Source of the DNA: Cinclus cinclus
Lineage: Eukaryota > Chordata > Aves > Passeriformes > Cinclidae
Assembly (NCBI RefSeq): GCF_963662255.1
Contig: NC_085048.1
Span: 98,530,729 to 98,594,728 of the forward strand
DNA: 64,000 nt
Reading direction: 5' to 3'
The notes below the pieces were generated by a model. That model did not search any database. It was not told where the DNA came from and worked only from the letters and a program-made list of their open reading frames with translations. Position 1 is the first letter of the stretch; each line of letters starts with the position of its first letter. Below are positions 62,479 through 64,000 of this stretch, piece by piece. The position numbers were made by a program, and so were the translations under genes.

Positions 62479-64000
62479 TCAAAGGAACAGCCAGAGTGGC
62501 ACTGATGCACTGAATATTGCAAAAAAACAACACGAACCAAAGTAGCTCACCAAAGACATATTTCATGGACAATGAGTGCAATGGAGGTTTGTAATCAGCC
62601 TTAGTAGTATTTTCTGGCAGAAGGTCTATCTCTATGCAGGTGAAAACCATCCATGCAAAAGGATCAAAAAGAACTTTTGTTTAAGCCTGGATGTGGGAGA
62701 AAGAATACTAACCGTGATTATTGGCAAGGGTTTCCTACAAAAAGCTAATGACTGAAAAGTAGCCACATTTAGGCAGGGCTGGTCACAGCATTTAAGGAGA
62801 GTGCAGAAAAGATTCAGCTAGAGAAAAGAAAGCATGTATCAAACAAATAAGGATGGTATTAATGACTAGAACAGCAAATTCATTACCTTCTGACCTAGAC
62901 GCTCATGCTTTGTTTCATTTCCCCACCTCTGCCTTATTTTTTTCCTTTCTAAGTTGTTTCCACATTCAGCTATCTGACCAGTCATCTTCCAAATGTATTG
63001 CAGATACTTGGGCTTTTTTTACTGCAAACTGGCCGGAATGCTCTGGAAGAGGCATTATTCCAAATATCTATCTCTCTATCTAATCTAGATATCTCTATCT
63101 ATTGGATGGGTTTGCACCAACTGATTTATAGGAGCAACAGGCATGGATTTCGAGTTTAACCGGCATGCAATTCCTAGGAAAGGGGTGCAGTTCCTCCTTT
63201 CATATGGGCTGCACTGCTTACCCTGGGTACCAGTTACAGGGAAATAAAACCTCTGTGTTTATTAGTAGGAAACGCTAGGCAGGAAGTACATTTTTTTCTA
63301 GTGGAAGTGTTTGGTAGAGAAACAATTAAAGGCAACTGATTTTGGTAAGTTTGTTCTGATGTAAAGCGACTGTGAAAATTGGTTTTGATCAGGCTTCTAC
63401 TATATTTTTATTTCTAAAAAAGGATCTAGGCTTTTTACTTTTCAAACTCAATCCAGGGACTTCTCTAACCCTTCCAAGATGCTTAAAGTATGAAGAAATT
63501 TAAGGTAATGCTAATTTTGAATGTTTTCAATGCCAATGTAATGTTTTTTCCACTGAGGTAGATGGCAACTTGAACAAGGTCAGAAACACATTTAAAATTA
63601 ATGGCTGCTTAAATCATGTAATGTGGTAGTACTTTGCCACACCTTAAGACCTTTTAAATCCTGAGATCACCACATTTTACTTAAGCATTGAGAGTAGATC
63701 CCCATTTATCACATTACATGAAAACGACACCTTTTCTGTCACAAAACAAAAAGGTGCTATTTGGAGACAAAAAGCTAATAGGAGGCTATAGTTTCCTTGT
63801 GAAAACAGGTGAAGAGAAAAATAAAACTCTCTCTTCCCTTGTCTTATAAAAGGCATTCCACTAAGGTATCTTCAGCCAGAAGTGTCCAATAACACAGGCA
63901 CAATGTAAGGCTGCATTTGCAGAAAGACTACCCTGCATTTAATAGAACATATAGTAGCATATGGCAAAATGACATATGCTAAAGGATGACTGTGTATATG
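62479..64000. other. Unique intronic sequence to the window end
   Basis: AT-rich; one TATC/TCTC compound repeat at 63065-63102. No exon recognised. Confidence 0.5.

Larger units (their letters stand above)
39301..64000 (-). other. NRXN1: NRXN1 alpha intron upstream of the beta promoter
   Basis: To the right of the beta leader the sequence is internal intron of the alpha transcript. The third EGF-like domain exon and the LNS5 exons expected upstream were not seen here, so they should lie beyond 64000. Apart from the CpG island it is AT-rich, with CR1 fragments, one possible ancient SINE, and simple repeats. Confidence 0.8.

Overview
The window looks like bird nuclear DNA, probably from a songbird. 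It is AT-rich, almost free of coding sequence, and carries many CR1 LINE fragments with the avian 3' end (runs like CCATTCTATGATT), avian endogenous-retrovirus LTRs and many microsatellites. No bacterial-type gene, tRNA, rRNA or CRISPR array was seen.

The only protein-coding exon I can support is the first exon of the beta isoform of neurexin-1 (NRXN1), on the minus strand at 38837-39077. It encodes 80 residues: a leader, a hydrophobic signal segment, the histidine-rich beta-specific segment (HHIHHFHG) and the stretch ending SLRGGH. It then stops at a phase-1 splice donor. An in-frame stop lies upstream, and the chosen ATG is the first one after it in a strong Kozak context. The exon sits in a CpG island of about 3.2 kb (roughly 38.2-41.4 kb), which is the candidate beta promoter.

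Because the gene runs right to left, positions 1-38836 are the first intron of the beta transcript, leading to the shared LNS exons beyond the left edge. Positions to the right of the beta leader are internal intron of the longer alpha transcript. I recognised no alpha, splice-site-4 or LNS exon in either part.

The intron has three repeat regions of note. (1) At 20.86-24.06 kb there is a cluster of retroviral LTRs: two copies of one short LTR family in the same direction, then an LTR of a second, longer family. One short LTR contains a 440-bp pentanucleotide satellite, 33 GGAGA units followed by 53 GGATA units. The longer LTR has a GTGA microsatellite near its 3' end. (2) At 43.2-43.7 kb one CR1 fragment is inserted inside another. 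(3) Single CR1 fragments lie at 1.4, 3.1, 16.0, 18.0 and 62.2 kb, with a much older CR1/L3-like piece at 52.5 kb and a possible ancient SINE at 49.2 kb.

I found no sign of an undescribed gene system. The points most worth checking are the start codon of beta-neurexin in this species, the satellite growing inside an LTR, and G-quadruplex and homeodomain-like motifs in the CpG island.
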